A stretch of 64,000 nt of DNA from Liolophura sinensis (Eukaryota > Mollusca > Polyplacophora > Chitonida > Chitonidae): assembly GCF_032854445.1 (NCBI RefSeq), contig NC_088302.1:51120046-51184045 (forward strand), written 5' to 3'. Shown in pieces: positions 1 through 10,730 of this stretch. The position numbers and the translations under genes are program-made. Positions within the stretch are counted from its first letter, which is position 1; each line of letters opens with the position of its first letter. The notes under the pieces are model-generated. The model searched no databases, was not told where the DNA came from, and saw only the letters and a list, made by a program, of their open reading frames with translations.

Positions 1-53
1 AAAATATCACAACTATAAAACAACTAAAAAATAAAAATAAATAACATAGCTAC

Positions 54-123
54 CTGATGTGGAAGGCGATGATGTTGTGGATCCCTCTTTGGTTGACGGT
101 CTACTGACTGGTGTGGATGGGAT
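54..123 (-). CDS. FIP1L1: FIP1L1 exon 8
   Basis: A 70-bp exon rich in Ser, Thr and Pro ([11 protein letters not shown]...), between an AG acceptor and a GTAGCT donor, ending in phase 1. It is the last exon inside the window; the transcript continues to the left. Confidence 0.75.
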
Positions 124-3100
124 CTGAAATTTCAAGGGAGATAAATCTGTACACATCGTCCCTCCCTGATTTAATTTCTCAATCTGGCAATTTAAATTTC
201 TAATTCATACCAAATTCCTTTATTAACAGTATTTAGGCAAAGGCCCGTATACATGCAATTCTGGAATTTCTAATACTCATCCTTATTCCTCTCAATTTTG
301 TTTATTCTAGGAACCATTTCTGATACCCAACGCAAACCTTTCCAGCTTAATGCACTATTTTGTTGTGTCAGAAATAAAAAAAAAGATTCTTTTGGATGCT
401 TTTTACTATTTCTGTATTAAGCAACCCAATCACAAATGATCACAAGCATTACTTAACACTATCAAATATTCAATAAACCTTTACACTTCAGCTAATTATA
501 TTAGAAAAAAAGAGCACTCACAAATCCCTTTCTATCTCCCAACTCCATCCTCAACCTCCGCTGTTTCTCACAGTACTGCCTCCAAGTGTCCTCATTAAAC
601 CCATAGTTGAAGTAATCTGTGATGTCAGCACCTTAAAACAAAACCACAAAATCATAAGGCCAGGGTTTCACATGCTTTTGTATTTGTTTTGTTGTCATAA
701 CAGTTATTTCAGTTTCTTGGCAGTGTGCAGTTAGGTTAACTGTAATGGTTGTGAAATATTTATAAAAACTTTTTAAATTCAATCCTCAGCTACATGTTCA
801 AGCATTAGGTTTCAACACATCATGCCACGCCTAGACAAGAGATGACTCCATTTACCTGGAGTCATACATTTATTAATTTATCTGCTATTTGATTGGTTTT
901 TAACACATAGGATTAATAACAATCAGACCTACAGTTCTGTGTCAAAAAAATGGAGCAATGGATGCCTAATTCAAGGTTCACTAAAGGAGTATAATTTAAC
1001 TGAAAAAACACTTATGATCAGCGACCACAGAAATTTGTTTGGAGCTGAACATGTGGTCTAACCTGTTTCTGCCATATATGTATTGCTGTAGGTATGAAAA
1101 ACACAAAGTTTCCCTCAAATACAACCTAGAATAAATAATATCAATAGATTTGCTACTAAACAGTGATTGACCAAGGAAAAGATGAACAGCAGTTGTAGAT
1201 CACTGTTTTAATAAACAGACACAGTCTTGCAGATTTATGGTGATTTAACAAATTTAGGAGTATAGTGCTGCCTCACTTGAACAGAATTGTGAAGACAACA
1301 GGTAATGAGCCATGAAGATCCATCCAGTCAGTGCTTTCTAATGGACTCCTGAGACTCCACGTCTACACCTCCACCTTCTTACCTGGTTTTCTCCATGGCT
1401 TGTCATCAGCTTGCAGACTGTCCAGGTCAAACTCATAGACAGGTGTACCGTTGATGGACCCTTGAGACTCAAGGTCTAAACCTTTAGACGGAGCTTTCTG
1501 TGTAGATGCTGCAATAACAAAAGAGGCATTAGCTAAGTTTATTCACAAAAATCCTCAGATGTCTACTTAACTTCAATGCTACATGTGACAAATGAAGTCA
1601 GAACAAAAGTTTTTGGTCCGAGAATGTTTTTAGTCACAAAAAGTATCATATCCAAATGTTTACAAGAAAAGTTGTTTACCACCCAAGACAGCCTCTTATC
1701 CCTGACATTTAGAGGACTACTAATCTAACCTATTCATCTCAAATGCTGTCATGCCCTAGCCACTGCCATTTAAGTCCAAATTATAATGATTACCTGCTGG
1801 TTTTTGGTATGTCCCAGAGCTCTTGAAAAGATTCCTTGGGGCCCTGTGAGTTGAAAAATTTAAATTGAAGGTCAGTTTCAATACAAATATGAATAAAAGC
1901 AGACGAGAGACAACTGTTTCTTATACAAGCAGAACCAACTGAAATCTTCTTGGAAAGCATGTCTATTTATTGGATATTTGGGTTTTGTGATCATTTGCCA
2001 CAGACACCACAAAGCAACTCAGTCAGCATGCAATCATAACATGGAGCATAATTCAGGTACTGGCATTAGGGGAAAGGTTACTAGACACTTACTCATAGAC
2101 AGCAGGTCCAGTCTTGATTTCTCCAATAGTAACCTGTACATCATCATCGTCGTCATCGTCATCATCTGACCCCTCTACAGCATCCCCGCCATTCTCAGCT
2201 TCATCCCCTTCAGGCTTTTCTGTCTGGCCATTCTTATCAGCCTGCTCTTCCTCGCCACTCTGAAAACATGAATAACTATTATGACAGGTACATCATCTAC
2301 TTAACAACAGAAAAACAAGACAACAATCAGAAAAGGTGAACAAAGAGAGTAAAAAATCACAACAGTATAAATATATCAAGTCATCATCACTGTTACATCA
2401 TCTACAACAAAAACATTAGACAAAAAAAGATGACAGTAAGAAAATGTATCACTGCCCTTAACTCCTTTAAGTACTAAAGTCTTTCAAAGATAGAAAGACG
2501 TATTTCTGAAATTATACACGTATATTCGAATCTTAGTTATTTTCTACATCATCAAAGTAGGTTCCTTTCTCAAGAGTCTGACAGCGTTCTTTTCACATGT
2601 AATGGTCCCATATATGACAACAGAAATGGCCCACAGTACAACAAAGAATGCCTCATCTATTCCTGTGTGAACAGGTACTACTTTAAAAAGTATTAGTCTA
2701 AGACACTTTGATTTCTCTTGGGGCTGGAATACCTCTTTAAGTCAATACAATTATATCGTCATATAAATCAGATTTGAACTTAAAATGAAAATTAGAAAGC
2801 CACTAGCCCAACAACTTTCAGGTTATGACATACTGCTAATAAATGCTTTACAAATATTTGAAATTTTAGTTAATATCCAATGGGATATCAGCATATGCTT
2901 TTAATAGCCAATCTTAGCCCTTGTCCAATTCACTCAATGCACCTGGCCTATCAGCATGCAGACTGAGCATGCAGACTGACACAGATGTAAAAGTCACTCA
3001 CTCCGTCTCCACTCACCAGCTCACCAGCCTCTTTGTCGGCAGGCCCCTTAACCCCAGATTCGCGGCGACCAGGCACCCTATAACAAGCAGTTAAACATGT

Positions 3101-4731
3101 AATCACAAACATAACAATAGTGAAAATGTACTTTCTTTCACCACCAGAAGTTTTTAACATTGGGATGGGGTTGGGACAGTCTCACAGTACAAAGTCAAGG
3201 GTCAAGAGTCAAGGGTCTGCCTATGCCCCAAAAGGTTTTGAAAATGCATTCTGTGATTTTCAGGAAGTACAGAGTGAAATTATAACAATGTACATTAAGC
3301 CTGTAATAACAGTACATGTAAATATCAGCATATATTCAAACACAATCAAATGCTTACACTGATTAAGTATCAACATACCCTTTAGCAATTTCCGGCTTTT
3401 CATCCTTTTCTTCTGAGTCTTGTAATAGAAAATAATATACAAGTATGACTTGGAACAGAGGAAAAGAGATCATGTTATCAGTGTCACAGTTCTTATGCTC
3501 TTGGTCTTACAGGGATATATTCTAAGGTGGCTGTAATTTTGAGTTAACCATTGGTTGGTGTTTCTGGAGATTTATTTATTTGACTGGTGTTTTATGACGT
3601 ACTCAAGAACATTTCACTTATACGACGATGGCAGCTAGCATTATGGTGGGAGGAAACCGGGCAGAGCCCGGAGGTAATCATCTGCAGGTTGCTAGCAGAC
3701 TGTGTTCCTGAATAGACACTGTCAACATAACATTCTGCATAGAACTGCCCTACTAACCTACTGCCTAGCGACTTGAATTGTTCAAGTCAAGAGTGCTGAG
3801 CATCTAAAAATGTTGCTGAGCTAAATGTCGAGATTATATTTACAGTGCCTACACCGTCAAAGGGTTTGTTATGGATTTTCACAAAGTAGGCTTTGTAGTA
3901 CCGGTAAGCCTGCCGTTTTATCCATGGGAAACAAAGTGAGACTCCTTCCTTCATCCCTATTTTAGTTTTTGGGAAGTCCTACAGGAATATGTTGTTTAAT
4001 AGCTGCAATTTTGAAAGTCTACAAAATACCAATATACCATGGAATATATAAACCAAATTTTACCAAATTGATCACCATTAGCACAAGAACACTTAATTCG
4101 GCATATTTTATCAATCTCTAGTCTCCAGTTAAATTCACTTGGTAATGTCATTTAGAGCCATATTTCTGTCAAACACGTCTTTAGTGGAACCTGGCCCCTG
4201 ATACCATTTGTAAATGCATGACACTGTTATCAGATCTAGCCAAGCTCAAGTTAAGGTTAGTGCGGCAATTCTACCTGGCAGCAGGTCTGCTAGGACCTAC
4301 TAATTTCCAGAAGGCTATAACGAGTGGTTAATGGCACTTTCAGGCGGAGCTCTCAACTACGCCACATATACTTGGATGCTGGATCAGAACCTTTTGATCA
4401 GAATAAAGTCTGCTTCAAATAACGTGTTCATGGAGCCTGGCATGGAGGTGACAATGATCAATCACAAGCAAAGACAGAAATGACAAATGGTCTCTCAGGC
4501 TTCAGCCGCTACAAAATATTGTTGACTGTTGTTGTTGTAACCGGCGCCAGAAGTGCTACTTTTTTCTCCTGCATTTCCGATCATCGTGAGTTAGCGACCT
4601 CACCTACTAGCCGTTTGATGCACATTTGTTGGTGGCCTGATTAACTGATTTCTAGCTCTAACATGAAATCTTTGATTACCTCCATACAGCCATGCTTCGT
4701 CGTCTTCGACAACGCTTTCTGGTGCCGCCAT
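54..4731 (-). CDS. FIP1L1: FIP1L1, pre-mRNA 3'-end processing factor (5' part, 8 exons)
   Basis: FIP1 is a subunit of the nuclear CPSF complex; it bridges poly(A) polymerase, CPSF and U-rich RNA during mRNA 3'-end formation. Coding exons in transcript order are 4731-4680, 3418-3379, 3077-3017, 2259-2093, 1843-1794, 1508-1383, 631-522 and 123-54, and every junction keeps frame with GT-AG borders. The N terminus is a MAAPES start followed by the EAWLYGD motif; then come an acidic stretch with nine Asp, [11 protein letters not shown], and the Fip1 core ([35 protein letters not shown]), the diagnostic family signature. The 3' half, with the Pro- and Arg-rich C terminus, lies beyond the left edge. 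The start codon sits in a GCCGCCAT context without an upstream in-frame ATG nearby. Identification is by recognition of the Fip1 motif. Confidence 0.95.
522..631 (-). CDS. FIP1L1: FIP1L1 exon 7, Fip1 motif second half
   Basis: Codes [20 protein letters not shown] followed by [10 protein letters not shown]: the most conserved part of the family. The [11 protein letters not shown] signature is intact. Donor GTGAGT. Confidence 0.96.
1383..1508 (-). CDS. FIP1L1: FIP1L1 exon 6, Fip1 motif first half
   Basis: Codes [20 protein letters not shown] and, further on, DDKPWRKP: the conserved first half of the Fip1 core that contacts CPSF30. Donor GTAAGA. Confidence 0.95.
1794..1843 (-). CDS. FIP1L1: FIP1L1 exon 5
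   Basis: A 50-bp exon coding [16 protein letters not shown]; it corresponds to the variable stretch before the Fip1 core. Donor GTAATC; phases 1/1 fit its neighbours. Confidence 0.85.
2093..2259 (-). CDS. FIP1L1: FIP1L1 exon 4, acidic segment
   Basis: A 167-bp exon: Glu-rich start, nine consecutive Asp codons, then [15 protein letters not shown], aligned to the conserved vertebrate DVHVTIGDIKTGAP segment. Donor GTAAGTG. Confidence 0.92.
3017..3077 (-). CDS. FIP1L1: FIP1L1 exon 3 (two in-frame donors)
   Basis: Codes [20 protein letters not shown]. It ends at a GTGAGTGG donor (exon to 3017) or, 15 bp further on, at GTGAGTGA (exon to 3002), which would add VSGDG. Both keep phase 0 with exon 4. 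Confidence 0.75.
3379..3418 (-). CDS. FIP1L1: FIP1L1 exon 2
   Basis: A 40-bp exon coding [14 protein letters not shown], between an AG acceptor and a GTATGT donor. Phases match exons 1 and 3. Confidence 0.8.
3564..3712 (-). mobile_element. SINE fragment (3' tail and core), intron of FIP1L1
   Basis: Reverse complement of the common SINE of this window: the (A/T)-rich tail, the 'ggtgttttat..gtactcaagaa.atttcacttata' block and the 'gcattatggtgggaggaaacc' core. The tRNA-like head is missing. Confidence 0.85.
4680..4731 (-). CDS. FIP1L1: FIP1L1 exon 1 (start codon)
   Basis: Begins at ATG (4731-4729) in CTGAAAATGGCGG and ends ..WLYG plus one base before a GTAATC donor. WLYG is the conserved N-terminal motif of FIP1. 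The reverse complement of the start region (gccgccattttc) resembles a YY1-type promoter element. Confidence 0.9.
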
Positions 4732-5232
4732 TTTCAGCTTATTTCGTGTTCTCTGAACCCTTACAAAACTGCAAATACTTAAAAATATGAAAAAGGGCTG
4801 CCAGCATTTACAGACGCTGAAGCATTAAAACAATTATTAGATAATCTAAACGTTAACGATGTAAAACAAAGTTTTTAATGTGATAGATACTGAGCCCATG
4901 AAAAATATTAAAATAATTGCTATACTTCCGTTTTCGAGTTTAACATAACTTCCGAAATTGAAATGATCGTTTCAGAAACCTTGAGTCCTTGTGCAAAGCT
5001 TGAGAGAAAAAGAAGCAGACGACAGGTTTTGCAATGCTAGCTTAAAAGCAATCTTCTGTATTTGGAAGTATGTTAACATTGTGGTAACTTTATTGTTTGA
5101 AAAATTCTTGCCCATTTAAATGTCTAAACTCATCAGGTAGATATACATCAGATCTGGCAAACATGACAGTTTTATAGCTTAATAAGCTGAGTTTATGTCG
5201 ATTTAACTTAAAAAAAATCAGCTTCAGTTATT

Positions 5233-5457
5233 TCAGAAGAGGGGCCCACACAGACCAAAACGAGCGTAGGGATTTTTTATCACATGCTTCATAACTTCAT
5301 AAATCTCCTTTTCATCTGAAATTCTTACGAGGCCATGGAATATGCCATTTGAGAGAAACCCTAAACACGATGTCATCCGTACCCTACACTCTTGAGTATT
5401 AGAGGCAAGATACTCATTTGTCGGGCGAAGCACGATCCCCTTTATGACTTCAACCAT
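5233..5457 (-). CDS. Possible small protein, 74 aa, unrecognised
   Basis: ATG at 5457, stop at 5233. The product has MVEVIKGIVLRPTNEYLASN near its start and KEIYEVMKHVIKNP near its end; it has five Cys and no signal peptide or membrane segment. For: balanced composition unlike AT-rich noise, an AATAAA signal on this strand at about 5095-5090 some 140 bp past the stop, and a region upstream that faces the MTIF3 start head-to-head (5560-5690). Against: I recognise no family, and the frame is short. It could also be the last exon of a gene whose upstream exons I did not find. Confidence 0.35.
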   Translation of the reverse strand: MVEVIKGIVLRPTNEYLASNTQECRVRMTSCLGFLSNGIFHGLVRISDEKEIYEVMKHVIKNPYARFGLCGPLF

Positions 5458-5559
5458 GTGGCCTCCTGGTCTTGAGGATTAATGCCAGATGTATTCCACT
5501 AACACTTTCTCGTTGAAAATGGCTTTAAGGTATTACAGAATTTCCTCATAACCAGATGG

Positions 5560-5700
5560 AAAACAGCTGATTTAACAGTACTACTTCTACATGGCAAAAT
5601 GGTGAACTAGGAACGGGTGATGTCACAGCGGAACAGGTGCCTTCTTGGATGGTAGAAATATCTCGCCTTTGATTGGTTAAAACTGTGAGCATGGCGGCCG
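5560..5700. promoter_or_regulatory. Candidate bidirectional promoter region
   Basis: Lies between the small minus-strand frame at 5457 and the probable MTIF3 5' exon. It holds a GAGCATGGCGGCCGG block (5688-5702) similar to the YY1-type ATGGCGGC element often placed just downstream of metazoan housekeeping start sites. No TATA box is evident. Inference only. Confidence 0.3.
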
Positions 5701-5952
5701 GTTCGGTTTTCTCTAAGTGGGCGTTTTTGCTTACTTTGAACTGTGATATTTAAATGTGACTTTATCGATACATATGTATGTTTGGTATAGTGTTGTCATT
5801 TCTTTTAAATTTAGTTATACAGTGTAATACTGCAATTCTAGAGCCAATTCCTTTATACTATTATATTGTGGGGCTTTACTCCTACCCCATCCTTCAGTAT
5901 GACAAAGTTTGCATTGAAAGGCTTGCACCAAACCATGAAAAGCTGAACCAAA
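5692..5952 (+). other. MTIF3: Probable MTIF3 5' UTR exon with short uORF
   Basis: Starts near ATGGCGGCCGG and ends at a good donor (CCAAA|GTGAGTAC, 5952/5953). The first ATG (5692) opens a frame of only 20 codons (MAAGSVFSKWAFLLTLNCDI), so this would be a non-coding leader carrying a uORF. The next acceptor (TTTTGCAG at 7212-7219) leads into the MTIF3 start exon. Exact transcription start unknown. Confidence 0.4.
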
Positions 5953-6011
5953 GTGAGTACAGTGTTTCAAGTCTTTTTTTATAGAGAGTATTTATATAAG
6001 AACGATCATTA

Positions 6012-6366
6012 GCTGCTTTGTTGGCCTAATTGTTAGAGCATCCGCCTCAAAGTCAGGAGACCCAGACCCTGGGTCAGGTCATATCAAAGACTATAAGAGT
6101 CCTTGCTTGGCAGTCAGCACTGAGAGGTTAGAACAAGGAAAAAAGACTGGTTGACCAGGTGTCAGAAAATTATAACTGAGTCAGGTATCATGTCTGGTGT
6201 CTTTGGCATGATACTTCAGTGGCAGCAGCACTTTGGCCGCACAGACTATTCCTGCCACAAGAAGACACAGTATATGTACACACAACTAATGACTCCTCGT
6301 CATCATATGACTGAAAAATTGTTAAGTAGGACATTATACCCCAAGCATACATACATACATGTAAGA
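6012..6366 (+). mobile_element. Near full-length tRNA-derived SINE, second family
   Basis: tRNA-like head (ggcctaattgttagagcatc, then ccctgggtcaggtc as box B), a body with 'gactggttgaccaggtgtcag' and 'catgtctggtgtctttggcatgatacttcagt', then 'atgactgaaaaattgttaagtaggac' and a (CATA)n tail at 6347-6366. About 355 bp, in the MTIF3 leader intron. It differs from the main SINE of the window. Confidence 0.8.
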
Positions 6367-7219
6367 ACACTCAGAAACTCATTTTAGTGCATCAGTGCAA
6401 GTGATTGAAGGCAAACTCTTTTTCCGTCATGCTGAAGGATAAAAAGTGTGTGCTGCTAAGTGGTAGAGTAGAGGCTCTAATGTTAATTCATGTTTGATCA
6501 GTTACATACACATGTGACCTTAGGGTCACTTCCTTTGAACATATGATTCCTGAAAGGATGACGTATAGGCCTGCAGAGTTATTGCTACACTGCTATGGTA
6601 CAAGTGCATTTCTTGTAGTGCTTGCATGAGTTAGTCTTACATTTGGACTCAAATTTGGCACCACCACCCCCCACCCCCACCTCCCAGCTTGCAGTTAGGT
6701 CATTAATCTTTGAGTGAATTAGTCACATTTTAAGTGCCTCTAGTCCCAAGGGTGACAAGGGTAACCGAGTCATTATGTACTGTCTATGTAAAGGACAATG
6801 TCAGAAGTCAAGTTTTAGCGATATTAGAAATGAAGCATTTCTCTATTAGTTTTAAATCATTTATACTTCGTGGTGTCATGCGAGTTTGTCAGAATTATCC
6901 ACAATGTGAACAGAATTAGAAATTTATCTGGATTGACTGACACAGCGCTGTCCTCTGTCTATTCTATCCCATAACAGGTGACTACTCTATGACATTTGTG
7001 TTGTCTCTGGCTATCATAGACTGCGGAAATCATGTGATATTATGACGACTTATTGAAAGCAGTCATGTCATTTGGTTATTTAAGTGGATGCACATTTTGG
7101 CCACACAACTTTAAAGGGGAGATAACTACATATATAAGCATAATAATAGTCTCTGCATAATAGTCACATATATGTTTGTGCTTGATTTTCATTGATTTAT
7201 GATATTATATGTTTTGCAG

Positions 7220-7798
7220 GTGCACCAATTGTTATTAGCTAAGATGTGGGTGAAGTTATTGAGGCCATGGTTGAGGCTGTACAGAGGGGCACTGGTGGAG
7301 GACAGCAGAATGCCTCAGTGTTTGCTTATTTACAAATCTTTTACAAATAATAGCATATCTTCACCAGTTTCTGTCAATTATACTTCTGTAAGAACGTTGA
7401 TGAAGAAGTCGCCAAATACATCAGAAGTTAATGCTGTGCTGGACAAGCAAGACAACCCCAAAATCCAACTATTTGGTTTGGAGAATGAACTGATGGCTGT
7501 GCTTACGAAGCATCAAGCTAAAGCTCAAGCTGAGAAACGTGGCCTTAAGCTGGTGGAGGTTGATGGAACAGCCAAACCTTACCCGGTCTATCAGCTGATG
7601 ACTGGCAAAGATTTGCATAAACAACAAATGGAACAACGACAAAATAAGAAAGGAAAACTCACAGAGAAGTCCTTCAGACTGGCCACTAAGATATCACAGC
7701 ATGATTTAGACATAAAACTGAAGCAGATGGAGCAAAACCTGATGAAAGGAAACCGTGTGAAGCTCATTGTAAACACAACAAAGTTTTCTTCTCCTCAG
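7220..7798 (+). CDS. MTIF3: MTIF3 exon 2 (start codon, IF3-N and start of IF3-C)
   Basis: Acceptor TTTTGCAG ends at 7219; 24 bases of leader precede ATG at 7244; donor CAG|GTATGG follows 7798. It carries the presequence, the IF3-N domain and most of the linker. Coding part is 555 bp, phase 0. Confidence 0.88.
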
Positions 7799-9023
7799 GT
7801 ATGGGTGTTGCTCATATGTTTCACGGGCAGTGTATGGGATTATATATTGGTTGATGCATTACTGCATGTATGTACAGTGATTCAGAGACACATATATGTA
7901 CACGCCAGCAATCATAATCATCGTGGGGCCTCTGTGCACGAGGTGGTTAGCACGCCAGCCCGGCACAATGACCCAGAGCCTCTCACCAATGCATTCTGTG
8001 CGAGATCAAGTCCAGCTCATGCTGGCTTTCTCTCCGGTGATACATCTGTCGGGTTCTGCCATGTTTCCTCCCATCATAATGCTGGCTGCCATTCTTTACG
8101 TGAAACAGTCTTGAGTATGGTATTAAACACCAATAAAATAAATAAACAAATAATCATTGTTGATGTAAACTGAGCAAACTCTTGTAGAAACTGTCTTCGT
8201 TTCGTATTTTCCGACATACTTTCTAACGTTGACAGGTTGACAAGAACTGAATTGAAACAACCTCTTAAGTGGCTTCGCAACTCTTGGTTTCCCCTGACTT
8301 TGCCTGGTGTCCTCCACTCTGAGTTCTGTCATAGAAATGAACCATTCTTGAGTATGGTGTTACATCACTATATATCAAATAAATATAAATAAATAAAAGT
8401 CTGAAATCAGTTAGATTTTCCGCCTTTAATTGTAGATTGTTTTGTCGAAAATGTAAAATGGAGGCAAACTTGCAAGTTTTAAATTGGAGCGGGGTGTGGC
8501 TGAGTGGTTATAAAAAGTGCCTGCCTTTTACTCCCTAATGCAGATGACTGCTGTTCAAACCGGCTCTTAGACAGGAAATATGTAGATTCCCTGGCCCTCT
8601 CTGTTTGTAAGAAGTTGATAACAACAAGTGGTTGATGAAGGTCATGTTGTCTGTGCAGTCGTACCTTTATTAATTAGAGTGATCGGAAATGATGGCAAAT
8701 AAAGTGCTGAAATATACAGTTGCACTGTATTGATTTCTACTAATCATTGGAGCACAAGGTTACTATTCACGCTCATTTATAGCTGTTGGTGCTGTCAGCG
8801 TAAATGTGTGGTGGTAAATAACGATCAAAACGTAAATAAATACTGTTATATGTTGATGTTCATGCAGGAAGGCGGTGAGGAACGCAGTAAGATGTTGAAG
8901 ATTGTAACAGGCCATCTGAAGGAGTTTGCCATAGTGAGTAAGGCCAGTGATACAGGCAAAGATTTGATGGTAGTGTTCAAACCTCTGCAGTCTGAAACCA
9001 CAGAAGAGAGCAACGATTGCTGA
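7244..9023 (+). CDS. MTIF3: MTIF3, mitochondrial translation initiation factor IF-3
   Basis: IF-3 binds the mitochondrial small ribosomal subunit, keeps the subunits apart and helps place initiator tRNA on the start codon. Two coding exons (7244-7798 and 8868-9023) join in phase 0 to give 236 residues. The N terminus (MWVKLLRPWLRLYRG) is basic with no acidic residues, as in a mitochondrial presequence. The IF3-N region covers about residues 60-120 (IQLFGLENELMAVL, AEKRGLKLVEVDGTAKPYPV), followed by the Lys-rich linker. IF3-C includes KISQHDLDIKLKQMEQNLMK and GNRVKLIV, and finishes in exon 3 with KMLKIVTGHLKE and KDLMVVFKPL. Length is a little under the vertebrate protein. Earlier in-frame codons lie inside the intron, so the start is taken at 7244. 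Confidence 0.9.
7925..8151 (+). mobile_element. SINE, near full length with internal deletions, in MTIF3 intron
   Basis: Shows head (gggGcctctgtgcacgaggtggttagcac), 'caagtccagctcatgctggc', the 'ataatgctggctgcc' core and the 'cttgagtatggtattaaacaccaat' tail plus an A/T-rich end. The main SINE family of the window. Confidence 0.85.
8330..8398 (+). mobile_element. SINE tail fragment
   Basis: Matches only the last block of the main SINE (ccattcttgagtatggtgttacatca) and its (AAAT)n tail. Confidence 0.65.
8488..8590 (+). mobile_element. tRNA-like SINE head, third family
   Basis: gtggctgagtggttataaaaagtgcctgcc (box A-like) and ctgttcaaaccggctc (box B-like) at tRNA spacing, but with no foldable acceptor stem. 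A tRNA-derived SINE in the MTIF3 intron, not a functional tRNA gene. Confidence 0.5.
8868..9023 (+). CDS. MTIF3: MTIF3 last coding exon (IF3-C)
   Basis: Acceptor CATGCAG ends at 8867. The exon codes EGGEERSKMLKIVTGHLKEF through MVVFKPLQ to a TGA stop, the end of the IF3-C fold. No clear AATAAA lies close downstream. Confidence 0.87.
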   Translation, partial: EGGEERSKMLKIVTGHLKEFAIVSKASDTGKDLMVVFKPLQSETTEESNDC

Positions 9024-9781
9024 CCAGCATGACCAGTGAGATCTTGTACAATCCAGGGACAAGCATTGTACTGGTACAGGGTGTTTGAGGTGTGACAGAA
9101 ACAGTTTCTCAGTGTTAATAAGGATGGTTGTGACACTACATCCACTGTGGTCTTACTCAAACAAAACTTTTAAAATATCAACAAGTCTCGAAGTATTGTT
9201 ACCTAGACTGGATATCAAAGGAAAATCCATGTGACAGCCCCCATTCCCATTCCCCAGAACTGTGTTGAATTATAACTCATCAGTTATATGCGAGCATCTC
9301 AAGAGACTCGTCTCACAGTAGACACCTTGTGACATGTGACTGCATTTCTATTGTGACTATTTGCTGGAAGGCAACACGACCAGCCTTTGACCAATGTTTG
9401 AATCTAGAGTCCACTGGATGGGTAACAGCTTTAGGCGTATTACACCTGATTCCTTGTTTCCCATTACTGCCCATATCAGAACACATTAATTCATTTTTAG
9501 CTCACCTGTACTTTAGCTTATATCGTAGCTTATACCCTGGGCATTGGTTTTGGTGTCCAAATTAAAAGGGAAAGCAGTGTTGAACAAAATGTTGGGGTGG
9601 TGTCCCAAAAAGTACTGAGCTGAGGTCTCACATACAGGTAAAGCACAATAACATGAGAGCAAGGATTCGTCGTTGATACGCTGTGTGCATATTAAATACC
9701 GCAGATTACAACATTCACAACTGTTGTTTATTACACTCAGTGTTAAGGTAAATGTTACGAGTGGTATCTCTTGTAGTACAA

Positions 9782-9973
9782 GGGGTCTCTGCGGCTCAGT
9801 TTGTTAGCACGCTTGCACAGTGTAATGACCCAGGAGCCTTTAACCATTGCGGCCGCTGTGAGTTTATGCTGACTTTCTCTTTGGCTGTAAGTGGGAAGGT
9901 CTGCCAGCAGCCTGCAGATGGAGTGGGTTTCCCTTGGGCAGAGTCTGGTTTCGTCCCACCATAATGCTGGGCA
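9782..9973 (+). mobile_element. SINE, 3'-truncated
   Basis: tRNA-like head ('gggtctctgcggctcagtttgttagcac') through the body 'gggaaggtctgccagcagcctgcagatgg' to 'ccaccataatgctggg'; the tail is lost. Confidence 0.85.
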
Positions 9974-10369
9974 CTGTCTGCATGTATTGCACTGAAGTTT
10001 TACATGCACACAGAGAACAATGACACAAGCGGGGTATCTTCCATTGGTGATTAATATTAATCACCTCAAAATACCAGTTCAGACTGTCAGTATGTTATGT
10101 ATTGAGCTGAAATTTTGCATTCACGTCTCCTGGCAAGCTCTTTGGTAGCCTTGCTACCAAATCTAAGTTTTGCTAGAAACTCTCAGAAAGGGTGGCATAA
10201 TCACAAAATAATCATGAAAAATGAAAACAGTTCCAACACCTGCTGTAATTTTTTAACATACTGTGACAGGGAAACAAGGAATTAAGTGCCGTTATCCTTA
10301 CCCTTGGATGTTTATTTGGCACCTGGGCATGTTTGAGTCTAGCCCCCACTGGATTGGTTACAGCTTTAC

Positions 10370-10730
10370 CTTGGGGACTTTCCTTGATACGTGGGTTATT
10401 TTCCAGTTCCCTTTGTGTCATTGCACTTTATATGCATGGAAAACTACTGGTCAATACATGCTGTACTTTTCGATATACATTTTGTTTAAGTTTGATTCTA
10501 ATACAAATATTCAGGTCAGGAATTTGGTAATATGCACACATCGTAATGATGGAATATCCCCCTGGTGTTACTGCGCTCTACATGTTTGCAAACCCCTAAC
10601 ATTTTGTTTAACATTGATTCTAACACACAATACACTACACGTATGTCAGGAATTCAGTAGTTTACAGTATTAAGTATGTACATGCTGAATCAACGATGGA
10701 ATATCCCCAACATACTCAACTTTATGTTCA
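10370..10730 (+). repeat. Satellite-like repeat, about 130-bp period
   Basis: Two clear and one diverged unit, with 'gatggaatatcccc', 'gttactgcgctctacatgtttgcaaacccct' and 'tttgtttaa..ttgattctaa' recurring about 132 bp apart (tttgttta at 10481 and 10613). A related copy lies at 37606-37810 in a PDE2A intron, so this is an interspersed family. Confidence 0.6.

Noticed and set aside
6018-6085. tRNA gene
   Set aside because: Boxes A and B are present, but the sequence continues into a SINE body and tail and no acceptor stem pairs.
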